A program made the position numbers and the translations under genes. Below the pieces are notes generated by a model that had not been told where the DNA came from, searched no databases, and saw only the letters and a list, made by a program, of their open reading frames with translations. This document shows positions 8,906 through 17,504 of a stretch of 64,000 nucleotides of DNA, piece after piece (position 1 is the first letter of the stretch; each line of letters begins with the position of its first letter). The DNA comes from Thermoflavifilum thermophilum (GTDB lineage Bacteria; Bacteroidota; Bacteroidia; Chitinophagales; Chitinophagaceae): positions 2,786,540-2,850,539 of the forward strand of contig NZ_FPCJ01000001.1 of NCBI RefSeq assembly GCF_900116565.1. Reading direction: 5' to 3'.

Positions 8906-11365
8906 ATGAACAGATTTTATGTAGATAATCCGGAAGAAGAAATGGAATATATGCCCTTGTTCCCTTTGAATGAGGACAGTGACACCGAGCAGGATGTACG
9001 TGATCTGGAGGAAGAGTTACCTTTATTGCCTTTGCGCAACACGGTTTTGTTTCCCGGCGTGGTATTGCCCATTACGGTGGGGCGGGATAAATCTATCAAG
9101 GCCGTACAGGAAGCATACCGGCACAACAGACTTATCGGTGCAGTAGCCCAGACCGATCCTTCCATTGAAGATCCTACACCCGGAGATCTCACACAGGTGG
9201 GCACCATAGCCCGTATTGTGAAGCTGATTCGCATGCCCGACGGAGGCACTACTATCATCATTCAGGGAAGGCTGCGGTTCCGCATTCGTGAAGTAATCAG
9301 TGAAGATCCTTTTTTCAAAGCCCATTATGAATTATTGCAGGACATACAACCCGATAATGAAAAAGAATTTGAAGCTTATATTGCAACCATTAAAGATCTG
9401 GCCGCTCAACTTATTCAGCTTTCACCCCACATTCCTTCAGAAGCTACCATTATCCTCCGCAATATAGAACATCCATCGTTCTTGATTCATTTTGTAGCAT
9501 CCAACCTCAACAGTGAAATCAAGGAAAAACAACAACTGCTGGAAACCGATCAGCTGAAAGCGCGTGCAGAAATGCTCATTAAAATGTTGCAAACCGAGCT
9601 GCAGCTGGCTGAATTAAAGAATAAAATCACCAACCGAACCAAAGCCGATATTGACCGGCAACAGCGAGAATATTTCCTGCAGCAGCAGCTTAAATCAATC
9701 AAGGAAGAATTAGGGGGGGATGCCAACGAAAAAGAACTGAAGGACATGCAGAAACGAGCATCGGAAAAGAAATGGACCGATGCGGCCAGGGAATTGTTCC
9801 AGAAGGAAATCGAAAAGCTGGAGCGCATGCACCCCTCCACACCCGATTATTCTGTATTGTATAATCACCTGGATTTCATGCTCGATCTGCCCTGGCAGGA
9901 ATACACCGAAGATCACTATGATCTGAAAAAAGCGCGCAGGATCCTGGATGAGGATCATTATGACATGGACAAAATCAAGGAGCGCATTCTGGAATACCTG
10001 GCTGTGCTGAAGCTGAAAGGTGATATGAAATCACCCATTTTGTGCTTTGTAGGGCCTCCGGGTATTGGTAAAACTTCTCTTGGAAAATCCATTGCACGCG
10101 CAATTGGCAGAAAATATGTGCGATTGAGCCTGGGCGGATTACACGATGAAAGTGAAATTCGCGGCCATCGCAAAACCTATATAGGTGCTATGCCCGGCCG
10201 GATTTTGCAATCCATCCGCAAGGCTAAAAGCTCAAACCCGGTGATGATTCTGGACGAGATCGATAAGGTGGGGAGCGATTTTCGCGGAGACCCCAGCTCA
10301 GCCCTGCTGGAAGTGCTGGATCCCGAGCAAAACCATAGTTTTTACGATAACTATCTCGAACTGGAATATGATTTGTCGCGCGTCATGTTTATAGCCACGG
10401 CCAACGACATCAGCACCATTCATCCTGCCCTGCGTGATCGGCTGGAAATTATTGAGCTAAGCGGTTATTCGCTGGAAGAAAAAATAGAAATCGCCCGCCG
10501 ACATTTGATTCCCAAACAAAAGGAAATGCATGGCCTGAAGGATGCTCCTATTCATTTATCTTCCAAAATCATTTCCTTCATCATTCAACATTACACACGT
10601 GAAAGTGGCGTGCGTGAGCTTGACAGACAGCTGGCTTCAGTGATGCGTTTTCTGGCTAAAGAAAAGGTATTGAACGGTCAATTGCCTGAAACCATTGACC
10701 AGCAACTGGTGGAAAAAATATTGGGTAAGCCTCGTTTCACCAATGAAATATACCATGCTAATAATCCACCCGGTGTGGCGATTGGCTTGGCATGGACGCC
10801 CGTGGGTGGTGAAATTTTGTTTATTGAAGTAAGCCTCAGCGAAGGCAAGGGTGAGCTGAAGATGACGGGCAATCTGGGCAACATCATGAAAGAATCAGCC
10901 ATGACTGCCTTGAGTTACCTGCAATCCCATGCTGATGCGTATCAGATCAATCCGCAGTGGTTCCATCAAAAAAATATCCACATCCACGTGCCCGAAGGAG
11001 CCGTACCCAAAGATGGCCCCAGTGCAGGCATCGCCATTCTTACGGCACTCACCTCAGCTTTTACCCAACGAAAAGTGAAACCCTATTTGGCCATGACCGG
11101 CGAAATTACCTTGCGCGGTGAATTGCTGCCCGTAGGAGGTATTAAAGAAAAAATCCTGGCCGCCCGACGATCGGGCATCAAACAGGTGATCCTCTGTAAG
11201 GAAAATAAAAAGGATGTGGAAGAAATTGACGCCCGGTATTTGAAAGGATTAAAAATCATTTATGTGGAATCCATGGAAGAAGCCTTGCAACTGGCATTGG
11301 AAAAGAAAGCCGTCGATCGGAAAAAGCAAACCCGACTTTTATCCGCATCTTCTAAATCCTCATAA
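8906..11365 (+). CDS. lon: ATP-dependent Lon protease
   Basis: An 819-residue LonA-type protease that degrades damaged and regulatory proteins in the cytosol. Domains in order: N-terminal LON substrate-binding domain (LPLLPLRNTVLFPGVVLP at about residues 35-52), coiled-coil middle region, AAA+ ATPase with Walker A GPPGIGKTS near residue 382 and a DEIDKVGSDFRGDP Walker B region, then the protease domain with catalytic Ser in KDGPSAGIA near 703 and Lys in GGIKEKILA near 746. The length is normal. It overlaps the convergent methyltransferase gene by 6 bp. It has no neighbour in an operon. Confidence 0.97.
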   Translation: MNRFYVDNPEEEMEYMPLFPLNEDSDTEQDVRDLEEELPLLPLRNTVLFPGVVLPITVGRDKSIKAVQEAYRHNRLIGAVAQTDPSIEDPTPGDLTQVGTIARIVKLIRMPDGGTTIIIQGRLRFRIREVISEDPFFKAHYELLQDIQPDNEKEFEAYIATIKDLAAQLIQLSPHIPSEATIILRNIEHPSFLIHFVASNLNSEIKEKQQLLETDQLKARAEMLIKMLQTELQLAELKNKITNRTKADIDRQQREYFLQQQLKSIKEELGGDANEKELKDMQKRASEKKWTDAARELFQKEIEKLERMHPSTPDYSVLYNHLDFMLDLPWQEYTEDHYDLKKARRILDEDHYDMDKIKERILEYLAVLKLKGDMKSPILCFVGPPGIGKTSLGKSIARAIGRKYVRLSLGGLHDESEIRGHRKTYIGAMPGRILQSIRKAKSSNPVMILDEIDKVGSDFRGDPSSALLEVLDPEQNHSFYDNYLELEYDLSRVMFIATANDISTIHPALRDRLEIIELSGYSLEEKIEIARRHLIPKQKEMHGLKDAPIHLSSKIISFIIQHYTRESGVRELDRQLASVMRFLAKEKVLNGQLPETIDQQLVEKILGKPRFTNEIYHANNPPGVAIGLAWTPVGGEILFIEVSLSEGKGELKMTGNLGNIMKESAMTALSYLQSHADAYQINPQWFHQKNIHIHVPEGAVPKDGPSAGIAILTALTSAFTQRKVKPYLAMTGEITLRGELLPVGGIKEKILAARRSGIKQVILCKENKKDVEEIDARYLKGLKIIYVESMEEALQLALEKKAVDRKKQTRLLSASSKSS

Positions 11366-11980
11366 ACGTCTGAAACAGCAGTATGTAAATGGCTGCAGGC
11401 TTCCCCAGGGCGTGTAATGATTCACGGGTATGCACTCGGGTTGATGAAAACAAACAGAAAATGTAGAGGTCAGTTCATCTGCCGCATACCGTTTCACCGG
11501 TAACCCACTGCATTTTAGCGGACCTTGCTCGGAAAAAGTGCTTATGATGAGCCATCCTCCCTGCTCCACTGATCGACATGCCAGCCCTGTATAGGTTTGG
11601 ATTTCTTCCGGATTTAACAGAAAATGAAAAGTTGCCCTATCGTGCCAAACCCTATAATGTCGCTGTGGCTCAAAATCCAGAATATCCGATACTATCCATG
11701 TTACCCGGCTGGCCCATGGTCCCAAACGCATTTTTGCCCGCTCGATAGCTGCATCTGAAATATCCAGCACGGTTACATCCTGGAACCCCATCCTCAGCAA
11801 ATCATCTACCAGCATGCTATCACCACCTCCTACATCTATGATGCTGGCATTAACCGGAATTTTGTTCTTTTCAAACCAGTAAAGTGAAGCAGAAATTTTT
11901 GGCTCATACCAACTCATCTGTTCTGGCGACTTCTGCTGGTAAATCGTATTCCAATGTTCAGCTCTTGCATGCATTTTCAT
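11360..11980 (-). CDS. Class I SAM-dependent methyltransferase
   Basis: A 206-residue cytosolic protein from the ATG at 11980. The SAM-binding motif I is the glycine-rich SIIDVGGGDSMLVDDLL near residues 45-60, followed by an acidic strand end (VTVLDISDAAIERAK) and motif-IV-like WHDRATFHFLL. The N terminus HARAEHWNTIYQQKSPEQMSWYE is typical of small Bacteroidota methyltransferases of unknown substrate. The stop is 3 bp inside the tail of the convergent lon gene. The methyl acceptor is unknown. Confidence 0.83.
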   Translation of the reverse strand: MKMHARAEHWNTIYQQKSPEQMSWYEPKISASLYWFEKNKIPVNASIIDVGGGDSMLVDDLLRMGFQDVTVLDISDAAIERAKMRLGPWASRVTWIVSDILDFEPQRHYRVWHDRATFHFLLNPEEIQTYTGLACRSVEQGGWLIISTFSEQGPLKCSGLPVKRYAADELTSTFSVCFHQPECIPVNHYTPWGSLQPFTYCCFRRL

Positions 11981-11986
11981 CAAGCT

Positions 11987-12487
11987 TTAGCTGATGTAAG
12001 CGTAAAGAATTTCCTCCCCTTCCGTTTTCACGAAGATTTGTTCCTGCAGCGTAGTAGCCAGCGAATAGCCCGTGTAATCAATATGCACGGGATATATTTT
12101 ATGCTGCCGGTCAATGAGCACGAGTGTCTGTAAAGTAGCCGGAATGGCTTCCATAAAAGGTTTCATAGCATAGAACAGGGTTCGCCCGGTATTGGCCACA
12201 TCATCCACCACAATCACCACTTCGTTTTCAAATGGCACCCTGGGCTGCCACGAGCTGGTGAGAGGATGTGCCTTATCGATTTGTATTTCCGTAAAAATCA
12301 CTTCGAAAGGGGCCACCTGCTTCAACAAGCTTTCAATTTTTCTAGCCACTACCGTTCCCCTGTCGGCTATGCCGGCCAGAATTAATTTGGAAGCCTGTTC
12401 ATTGCGTTCATAGATTTCATAAGCCATTCGTTGCAGCTTACGTTCAATGATTTCCTTTGAAAGAATAATGTGTGAAGCCACTTGCAT
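11987..12487 (-). CDS. PyrR-like phosphoribosyltransferase
   Basis: A 166-residue protein from the ATG at 12487 (MQVASHIILSKEIIERKL); the long upstream extension in the same frame is atypical. The PRPP signature is VVIVVDDVANTGRT, and the IADRGTVVARKI loop resembles PyrR and hypoxanthine-type transferases. PyrR proteins can act as uracil phosphoribosyltransferase and as regulators of pyr operons; in Bacteroidota the regulatory role is less clear. It sits downstream of nothing obvious and is divergent from the Fe-S gene. Assignment to PyrR rather than another purine/pyrimidine transferase is likely but not proven. Confidence 0.75.
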   Translation of the reverse strand: MQVASHIILSKEIIERKLQRMAYEIYERNEQASKLILAGIADRGTVVARKIESLLKQVAPFEVIFTEIQIDKAHPLTSSWQPRVPFENEVVIVVDDVANTGRTLFYAMKPFMEAIPATLQTLVLIDRQHKIYPVHIDYTGYSLATTLQEQIFVKTEGEEILYAYIS

Positions 12488-12665
12488 GTAATGTATTTTC
12501 AGATTGAATAATCCAGAAAATATTGTTGTATATTCGAATGAGCCTTGTAAGGATTTGCTTATGCATTCGAAAATAAAGAAAATCACAGACATAAAATCTT
12601 TATGAAAACGAAGGACGAGTTTTTTAAAACATTTGATTATACGGTATAAAAATTTGATATTTTCC

Positions 12666-13982
12666 ATGCTCATCGCACAAATTGTATTCATTGCGTTGCT
12701 GGTCTTTGCCATCACTCGTTTTTCCCATCAGGTAAGTAAAGTCAGGCGGAATATTTTGCTGGGCCGCGATGAACAGATATGCGGGAACCGCTGGCAGCGA
12801 TGGAAAAATGTGTTATTGCTTGCTTTTGGCCAGAAGAAAATGTTTCGCAATTGGATACCGGCCATCTTGCATTTGTTTGTATATCTCGGTTTTATTATCA
12901 TCAACCTGGAAATACTGGAAATCATTCTGGATGGGATTTTGGGCACCCATCGTTTGTTTTTACCGTATATCAAAACAATTTATCCGGTATTGATCAGTGC
13001 ATTTGAAGTGCTGGCTGTATTGGTGATCCTGGCCTGTAGCACTTTTCTGATTCGGCGCAATGTGTTGCATGTTCGACGTTTTGAGAATCCTGAAATGACG
13101 CACTGGCCCCGCCAGGACGCCAATAACATCCTGATCTTTGAAATCATCCTCATGTTGTTGTTTTTAACCATGAACGCCAGCGACCAGGCTTTGCAGTTCA
13201 AACATTACGGGCATTATCAGCCAACCGGATCATTTCTCATTACCCACCCCATAGCCTTGCAGCTGCAGCAAATTTCTCCTGGTGTGCTGGTGGGACTGGA
13301 ACGGGGAGCCTGGTGGCTGCATATTGCCGGGGTATTGTTTTTCCTGAATTACCTGCCCTATTCCAAACATTTCCATATCCTGCTGGCATTTCCCAATACT
13401 TATTATGCTTCGTTGGAACCCAAAAGCCAGATGCCTCTGATGGCCGATATTCTACCCGAAGTACGCAGCATGATGGGATTAGAAGCTAATGACAGCCAGT
13501 CTGTACCCACATCTCCACCTGTTCATTTCGGTGCCAGGGACGTGTTTGACCTGAGCTGGCGGCATCTGCTGGCAGCCTACAGCTGTACAGAATGTGGACG
13601 ATGCACAGCAGCCTGCCCGGCCAACCAGACGGGTAAAAAACTTTCCCCTCGCAAGATCATGATGGATACACGCGACCGGCTGGAAGAGGTGGGTCGAAAC
13701 ATTGACCAGCATGGCCAGTTTGTTGACGACGGCAAAAGCCTGATGAATTATATCAGCGAAGAAGAATTGCGGGCATGCACCACCTGTCAGGCCTGTGTGG
13801 AAGAATGCCCTGTAAGCATCAGTCCGCTGGCTATCATTCTTGAATTGCGGCGATATCTGGTGATGGAAGCTTCCAGCACACCACAGGAATGGAATGCCAT
13901 GTTTACCAGCATAGAAAACAATGGGGCTCCCTGGACCTTTCCGCCCGACGAACGTGGCCAGTGGGCCTCTAAGCTTGCTTAA
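12666..13982 (+). CDS. Membrane-anchored Fe-S oxidoreductase (HdrC/GlpC-like)
   Basis: A 438-residue protein from the ATG at 12666; the frame opens at an unlikely TTG at 12633. The N-terminal half has about four or five hydrophobic helices, giving a membrane anchor. The C-terminal half carries two ferredoxin-type 4Fe-4S clusters, CTECGRCTAACP near residue 306 and CTTCQACVEECP near 370. Such proteins move electrons between quinone and a partner Fe-S protein. It is followed after 12 bp by the CCG-domain gene, so the two probably form one complex, perhaps accepting electrons from the ETF encoded 5 kb away. Confidence 0.85.
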   Translation: MLIAQIVFIALLVFAITRFSHQVSKVRRNILLGRDEQICGNRWQRWKNVLLLAFGQKKMFRNWIPAILHLFVYLGFIIINLEILEIILDGILGTHRLFLPYIKTIYPVLISAFEVLAVLVILACSTFLIRRNVLHVRRFENPEMTHWPRQDANNILIFEIILMLLFLTMNASDQALQFKHYGHYQPTGSFLITHPIALQLQQISPGVLVGLERGAWWLHIAGVLFFLNYLPYSKHFHILLAFPNTYYASLEPKSQMPLMADILPEVRSMMGLEANDSQSVPTSPPVHFGARDVFDLSWRHLLAAYSCTECGRCTAACPANQTGKKLSPRKIMMDTRDRLEEVGRNIDQHGQFVDDGKSLMNYISEEELRACTTCQACVEECPVSISPLAIILELRRYLVMEASSTPQEWNAMFTSIENNGAPWTFPPDERGQWASKLA

Positions 13983-13994
13983 AAGAAGAACCAT

Positions 13995-14795
13995 ATGCAA
14001 ATCCCTACTGTAGCTGAACTTCATGCTAAAGGCGAAAAGCCCGAATTGCTTTACTGGGTGGGATGTGCGGCCAGCTTTGATCAGCGGGCACAACGTACAG
14101 CCCGCGCATTGGCTACCATTTTTACCCATGCCGCCATCCGCTTCGCCATCCTCGGACAGGAAGAAAGCTGTACGGGCGATCCGGCTCGCAGAGCTGGTAA
14201 TGAGTTTTTATTCCAGATGATGGCATTGAAAAACATCCAAACGTTGAACCAGTACGGCATCCAAACAATCGTTACTTCCTGCCCCCATTGTTTCAATACC
14301 TTGAAGAATGAATATCCCGCACTGGGCGGCCATTATGAAGTATGGCATCATACCCAGTTCATCTACAACCTTATTCGGGAAAAACGCATCAGACTGAAAC
14401 CCGTAACTAAAGAGGCTCTGCAATTGGTCACCTATCACGATTCCTGCTACCTGGGCCGGGGAAATGGTATCTACGATGCTCCACGCGATATTTTGCAGGC
14501 CTTGCAAATGAAAATTGTGGAAATGGCCCACCATCGTAGCCGGGGCATGTGCTGCGGGGCCGGCGGTGCTCAAATGTGGAAAGAAGAAGAAAAGGGAACA
14601 ACACGCGTCAACATTGCCCGTACGCAGGAAGCACTGGCAACCGGCAGCCACACCATTGCTGCAGCCTGCCCCTTTTGCAATACCATGCTGTACGATGGCC
14701 TCAAGCACGCCGGCAAGGAAGAGGAAGTACAGGTTAAAGATATAGCCGAGCTGGTAGCCGAACACCTCGCATCCGACCCGCCTACCAGTGGGTAG
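13995..14795 (+). CDS. CCG-domain Fe-S protein (HdrB-like)
   Basis: A 266-residue soluble protein with two cysteine-rich CCG-type domains. The second is complete: HDSCYLGR, then MCCGAGGAQMW, then ACPFCN. The first is a variant, with VGCAAS, ESCTGDPARRAG in place of a CCG, and TSCPHC. CCG domains bind noncubane or 4Fe-4S clusters in heterodisulfide-reductase B and in electron-transfer partners. It is coupled to the membrane Fe-S gene upstream (12 bp gap), forming an electron-transfer pair. The variant first motif is common in Bacteroidota homologues, so it may not mean loss of function. Confidence 0.85.
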   Translation: MQIPTVAELHAKGEKPELLYWVGCAASFDQRAQRTARALATIFTHAAIRFAILGQEESCTGDPARRAGNEFLFQMMALKNIQTLNQYGIQTIVTSCPHCFNTLKNEYPALGGHYEVWHHTQFIYNLIREKRIRLKPVTKEALQLVTYHDSCYLGRGNGIYDAPRDILQALQMKIVEMAHHRSRGMCCGAGGAQMWKEEEKGTTRVNIARTQEALATGSHTIAAACPFCNTMLYDGLKHAGKEEEVQVKDIAELVAEHLASDPPTSG

Positions 14796-14889
14796 ATTCC
14801 CAACAAAGCCGCAAACAGAGCTTTCAGAAACCTGTCAAATCTTTCTATGCTTCCAGGCAAATGCTTTAAACTGATTTACCTTTGCGAAT

Positions 14890-15402
14890 ATGAGACCCGA
14901 TATCGCCTCTTTGGCACCCAGCGACTTTTCTTCTGATTCAAGAATCTGGATTTTTCAGGCTCATCGCCCGTTAACTGAAAATGAGACCGAATGGTTGCGT
15001 GCACAGCTGAAACCATGGGTTGCAGCCTGGAAGGCTCATGCTGAACCTGTAAAAGGATGGGCTGAGGTGCTGTTTCAGCAATTCATGATTTTTGTGGCCG
15101 ACACGACGGTGGTGCCGGTCAGCGGATGCAGCATGGATAATCTGATGCGCTTCGTGCAACGCCTGGGCCATGCGCTGCAGGTGAACTGGTTTGATCGCCT
15201 GCAGATTGCATTGTGGCAAAACGGGAAAATCAGCATCCATCCATTGGCTAAAATAGAAGAAATGTGGGCCAGCGGCCAACTGGATGCCGACACCTGTTAT
15301 TTCGACAATACCGTTCAAACCCTGGCAGCATGGCGCAATAGCTGGATCCAGCCCCTGCAGGAAGGCTGGTTGGGTGAAAAACTAAGGATGCAGGTAATCT
15401 GA
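14890..15402 (+). CDS. Conserved Bacteroidota protein of unknown function (mislabelled 'ABC transporter ATPase' in related genomes)
   Basis: A 170-residue protein with no signal peptide or membrane segment and no Walker motif. The motifs DSRIWIFQAHRPLTENE and GWAEVLFQQFMIFVADTT resemble a conserved Bacteroidota family that is sometimes labelled as an ABC ATPase, although no ATP-binding loop can be seen here. Function is unknown. It is separated from the Fe-S pair by 94 bp and converges on the ThuA gene with 3 bp between the stops. Confidence 0.6.
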   Translation: MRPDIASLAPSDFSSDSRIWIFQAHRPLTENETEWLRAQLKPWVAAWKAHAEPVKGWAEVLFQQFMIFVADTTVVPVSGCSMDNLMRFVQRLGHALQVNWFDRLQIALWQNGKISIHPLAKIEEMWASGQLDADTCYFDNTVQTLAAWRNSWIQPLQEGWLGEKLRMQVI

Positions 15403-15405
15403 AGG

Positions 15406-16137
15406 TTATTTTTCTCCCATTGCGTATTGCAGGCCTGCCCAGAGCAATTGCAGGAAAGCCGGTTCTGTGTAGGATTCCGAGGTGTGACCAAATTCCATAT
15501 AAAATGCCCTCCCGCCATCAAAATCGTGATACCATACCACCGGATGATAATCCCCATTTTCTCCACCTGTGTAGCTGCTTTCATCAAGGGTAACCAGTAT
15601 ATGCACCTGGCTTTGAGCCGGAGGCATTCGCCAATTGTACCATTCATCCCTTCGGATCCAAGGATGCGGTAAGGCTTCCAGTTCCGGAAAACGGGGATCG
15701 AGTTGTATCCATAACCTGGCTTTCTGCACGGCAGGATGACTTTTAAAATAAGCTCCTACCAGCCGCCCATACCAGGGCCAATCATATTCACAATCGGCCG
15801 CAGCATGAATGCCCAGATAACCTCCACCCTGCCGGATGTATTGCTGAAAAGCTTGCTGCTGGAGGGAATCAAGTACATCGCCGGTCGTATTTAAAAAAAC
15901 GATAGCCGCATATCGCTTCAACTCGGGCATGCGAAACATACCGGCATCAGCAGTCGTATCTACTTCTACCTGATGCTGTGCGGCCAATTGCTGAATGGCT
16001 TTCACGCCATCGGGGATGGAGGCATGATGATAGCCTGCAGTTTTTGTGAAAACCAGAATCCTACGTGGCGCTATTTGTTGCGCCTGTGCATACCCTACCA
16101 GGCATAGAAGCCATCCGAAAATCCATAAAAAGCGCAT
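15406..16137 (-). CDS. Secreted ThuA-domain protein
   Basis: A 243-residue protein with a Sec signal peptide (MRFLWIFGWLLCLVGYAQA). The rest matches the ThuA fold, a class-I-glutamine-amidotransferase-like family: RRILVFTKTAGYHHASIPDGV, FLNTTGDVL, GYLGIHAAADC and PVVWYHDFDGGRAFYMEFGH. ThuA proteins act in sugar metabolism, including handling of 3-keto-sugars. The periplasmic location would fit with the 3-keto-glycoside pair at 42.3-44.6 kb, but no physical link is present. Confidence 0.85.
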   Translation of the reverse strand: MRFLWIFGWLLCLVGYAQAQQIAPRRILVFTKTAGYHHASIPDGVKAIQQLAAQHQVEVDTTADAGMFRMPELKRYAAIVFLNTTGDVLDSLQQQAFQQYIRQGGGYLGIHAAADCEYDWPWYGRLVGAYFKSHPAVQKARLWIQLDPRFPELEALPHPWIRRDEWYNWRMPPAQSQVHILVTLDESSYTGGENGDYHPVVWYHDFDGGRAFYMEFGHTSESYTEPAFLQLLWAGLQYAMGEK

Positions 16138-16206
16138 GCCGAAAGCCTGTATAAAACAAAGGTAGTGCCGGGCCAGCTTTTATGCAAACAGAAGAAAGCT
16201 AAGTGG

Positions 16207-16235
16207 CAAAATAAAACGAGCTCCGAAAGGAGCTC
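16207..16235 (-). terminator. Rho-independent terminator after tRNA-Arg
   Basis: Seven perfect base pairs GAGCTCC/GGAGCTC close a four-base loop at 16218-16235. On the minus strand it is followed by a GTTTTATTTTG tract. It lies 37 bp downstream of the tRNA-Arg gene and upstream of ThuA on the same strand. Confidence 0.75.
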
Positions 16236-16272
16236 AAATAAGATGAGAAAAACAGCTCAAAACAAAATTTTG

Positions 16273-16346
16273 TGACTCCGCCAGGATTCAAACCTGGAAC
16301 CTCTTGATCCGTAGTCAAGTGCTCTATTCAGTTGAGCTACGGAGCC
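16273..16346 (-). tRNA. tRNA-Arg (anticodon ACG)
   Basis: A 74-nt cloverleaf: acceptor GGCTCCG pairs with CGGAGTC (one G-U pair), D stem GCTC/GAGC, anticodon stem CTTGA/TCAAG with loop CTACGGA, and T stem CCAGG/CCTGG with loop TTTGAAT. The anticodon is ACG (read as inosine by TadA), decoding CGN arginine codons. CCA is not encoded. The discriminator base is A. Confidence 0.95.
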
Positions 16347-16425
16347 ATCCGGAATTTGTTTTCCGTCATAACGAGTGCGAAATTACAGGTAAATTTGTTT
16401 TTAAACAAACAACGCTATCTGGCCG

Positions 16426-16896
16426 ATGCGCATCGTAATCTGGGCTATTGCCAAAAAGACTGCCCCCGGGCTGGAAGAAGCTATATCAGAATATGAAGAG
16501 CGACTCAACCGCTTTATCCCCATGCATACAGAACTGATTCCACCAGCCCAGCCAACGACCGATTTTCAGGCTGCCCGCAGAATCGAAGCTGATCGCGTTT
16601 TGCAAAGACTACGAGAAAAAGATTATCTGGTATTGCTGGATGAACATGGCAAAGCCTTTTCTACCTCAGAATGGGCTGCATGGATGACCGAAAGGCAGAT
16701 GGAAAATATTTCCCGCCTGATATTCTTAATAGGGGGTGCCTATGGTGTGGATAAACAGCTAAAACAAAAAGCCCGTTTGATGATTTCGCTCTCCAGGCTT
16801 ACTTTTCCACATCAGCTGGCGCGACTGATCCTTACCGAGCAATTATATCGTGTATTTACTATCTTGCATCATCAACCTTATCATCACGAATCGTAA
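16426..16896 (+). CDS. rlmH: 23S rRNA (pseudouridine-1915-N3)-methyltransferase RlmH
   Basis: A 156-residue SPOUT methyltransferase that methylates pseudouridine 1915 in helix 69 of 23S rRNA. The SAM-knot motif LIFLIGGAYGVD and the conserved tail ISLSRLTFPHQLARLILTEQ followed by LYR-FTI are present, and the length is normal. The ATG at 16426 gives the typical N terminus (MRIVIWAIAKK). It is followed 5 bp later by the rhomboid gene, so the two may be cotranscribed. Confidence 0.95.
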   Translation: MRIVIWAIAKKTAPGLEEAISEYEERLNRFIPMHTELIPPAQPTTDFQAARRIEADRVLQRLREKDYLVLLDEHGKAFSTSEWAAWMTERQMENISRLIFLIGGAYGVDKQLKQKARLMISLSRLTFPHQLARLILTEQLYRVFTILHHQPYHHES

Positions 16897-16901
16897 CCAT
16901 T

Positions 16902-17504
16902 ATGAGTCTTACTCTCATTATCATCATCATTACCTGTGTGATTTCCATTTCTGCTTTTTATAATCCGCAGTTGCTCGAACAGTTCTTATTCTGGCCCTTT
17001 TACATCAAGCGCCGGCACGAATACTGGCGGTTCATCACCTGTGGTTTTATCCATCTGGATTACATCCATCTGGGATTTAACATGTTTACGCTTTATTTCT
17101 TTGGTCAGATTGTGGAGTTTTACATTTTTGAAGGAAGAGGATCGGGTTTTCTCACGTTTTATTTATTATCATTGGTAGGTTCAAACCTGTACAGTTATTT
17201 CAGGCATCGTGATAACTTCGATTATCGGGCATTGGGAGCATCTGGTGCTGTATCGGCTGTCGTATTTTCATTCATCGTATTTGCTCCCTGGCAAACCATT
17301 CTGGTATTTTTCATTCCCGTACCAGCCATTGTCTACGGCGTGTTGTACCTGATTTATTCTGCCTACATGAGCCGTAAAGGATATGATAACATTGGCCATG
17401 ATGCCCATTTCTGGGGAGGTGTATTTGGTATTGCCTACACTATTATCGTCCAGCCTGCGGTAGGATTAATGTTTTTCGAAAGGCTGTTCCATCCGGGCTT
17501 CTAA
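16902..17504 (+). CDS. Rhomboid-family intramembrane serine protease
   Basis: A 200-residue membrane protein with about six hydrophobic helices. The catalytic Ser lies in GASGAVSAVVFS near residue 112-116 and the catalytic His in GHDAHFWGGVFG near 167-170. The loop HLDYIHLGFNMFTLYFFG is the usual L1/helix-2 motif. It cleaves transmembrane substrates in the inner membrane; its substrate is unknown. Its 3' end overlaps the convergent tilS gene by 39 bp. Confidence 0.9.
   Translation: MSLTLIIIIITCVISISAFYNPQLLEQFLFWPFYIKRRHEYWRFITCGFIHLDYIHLGFNMFTLYFFGQIVEFYIFEGRGSGFLTFYLLSLVGSNLYSYFRHRDNFDYRALGASGAVSAVVFSFIVFAPWQTILVFFIPVPAIVYGVLYLIYSAYMSRKGYDNIGHDAHFWGGVFGIAYTIIVQPAVGLMFFERLFHPGF

Noticed and set aside
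13479-14765. Minus-strand ORFs opposite the Fe-S genes
   Set aside because: Both lie in antisense to confident Fe-S proteins and have no domain features.
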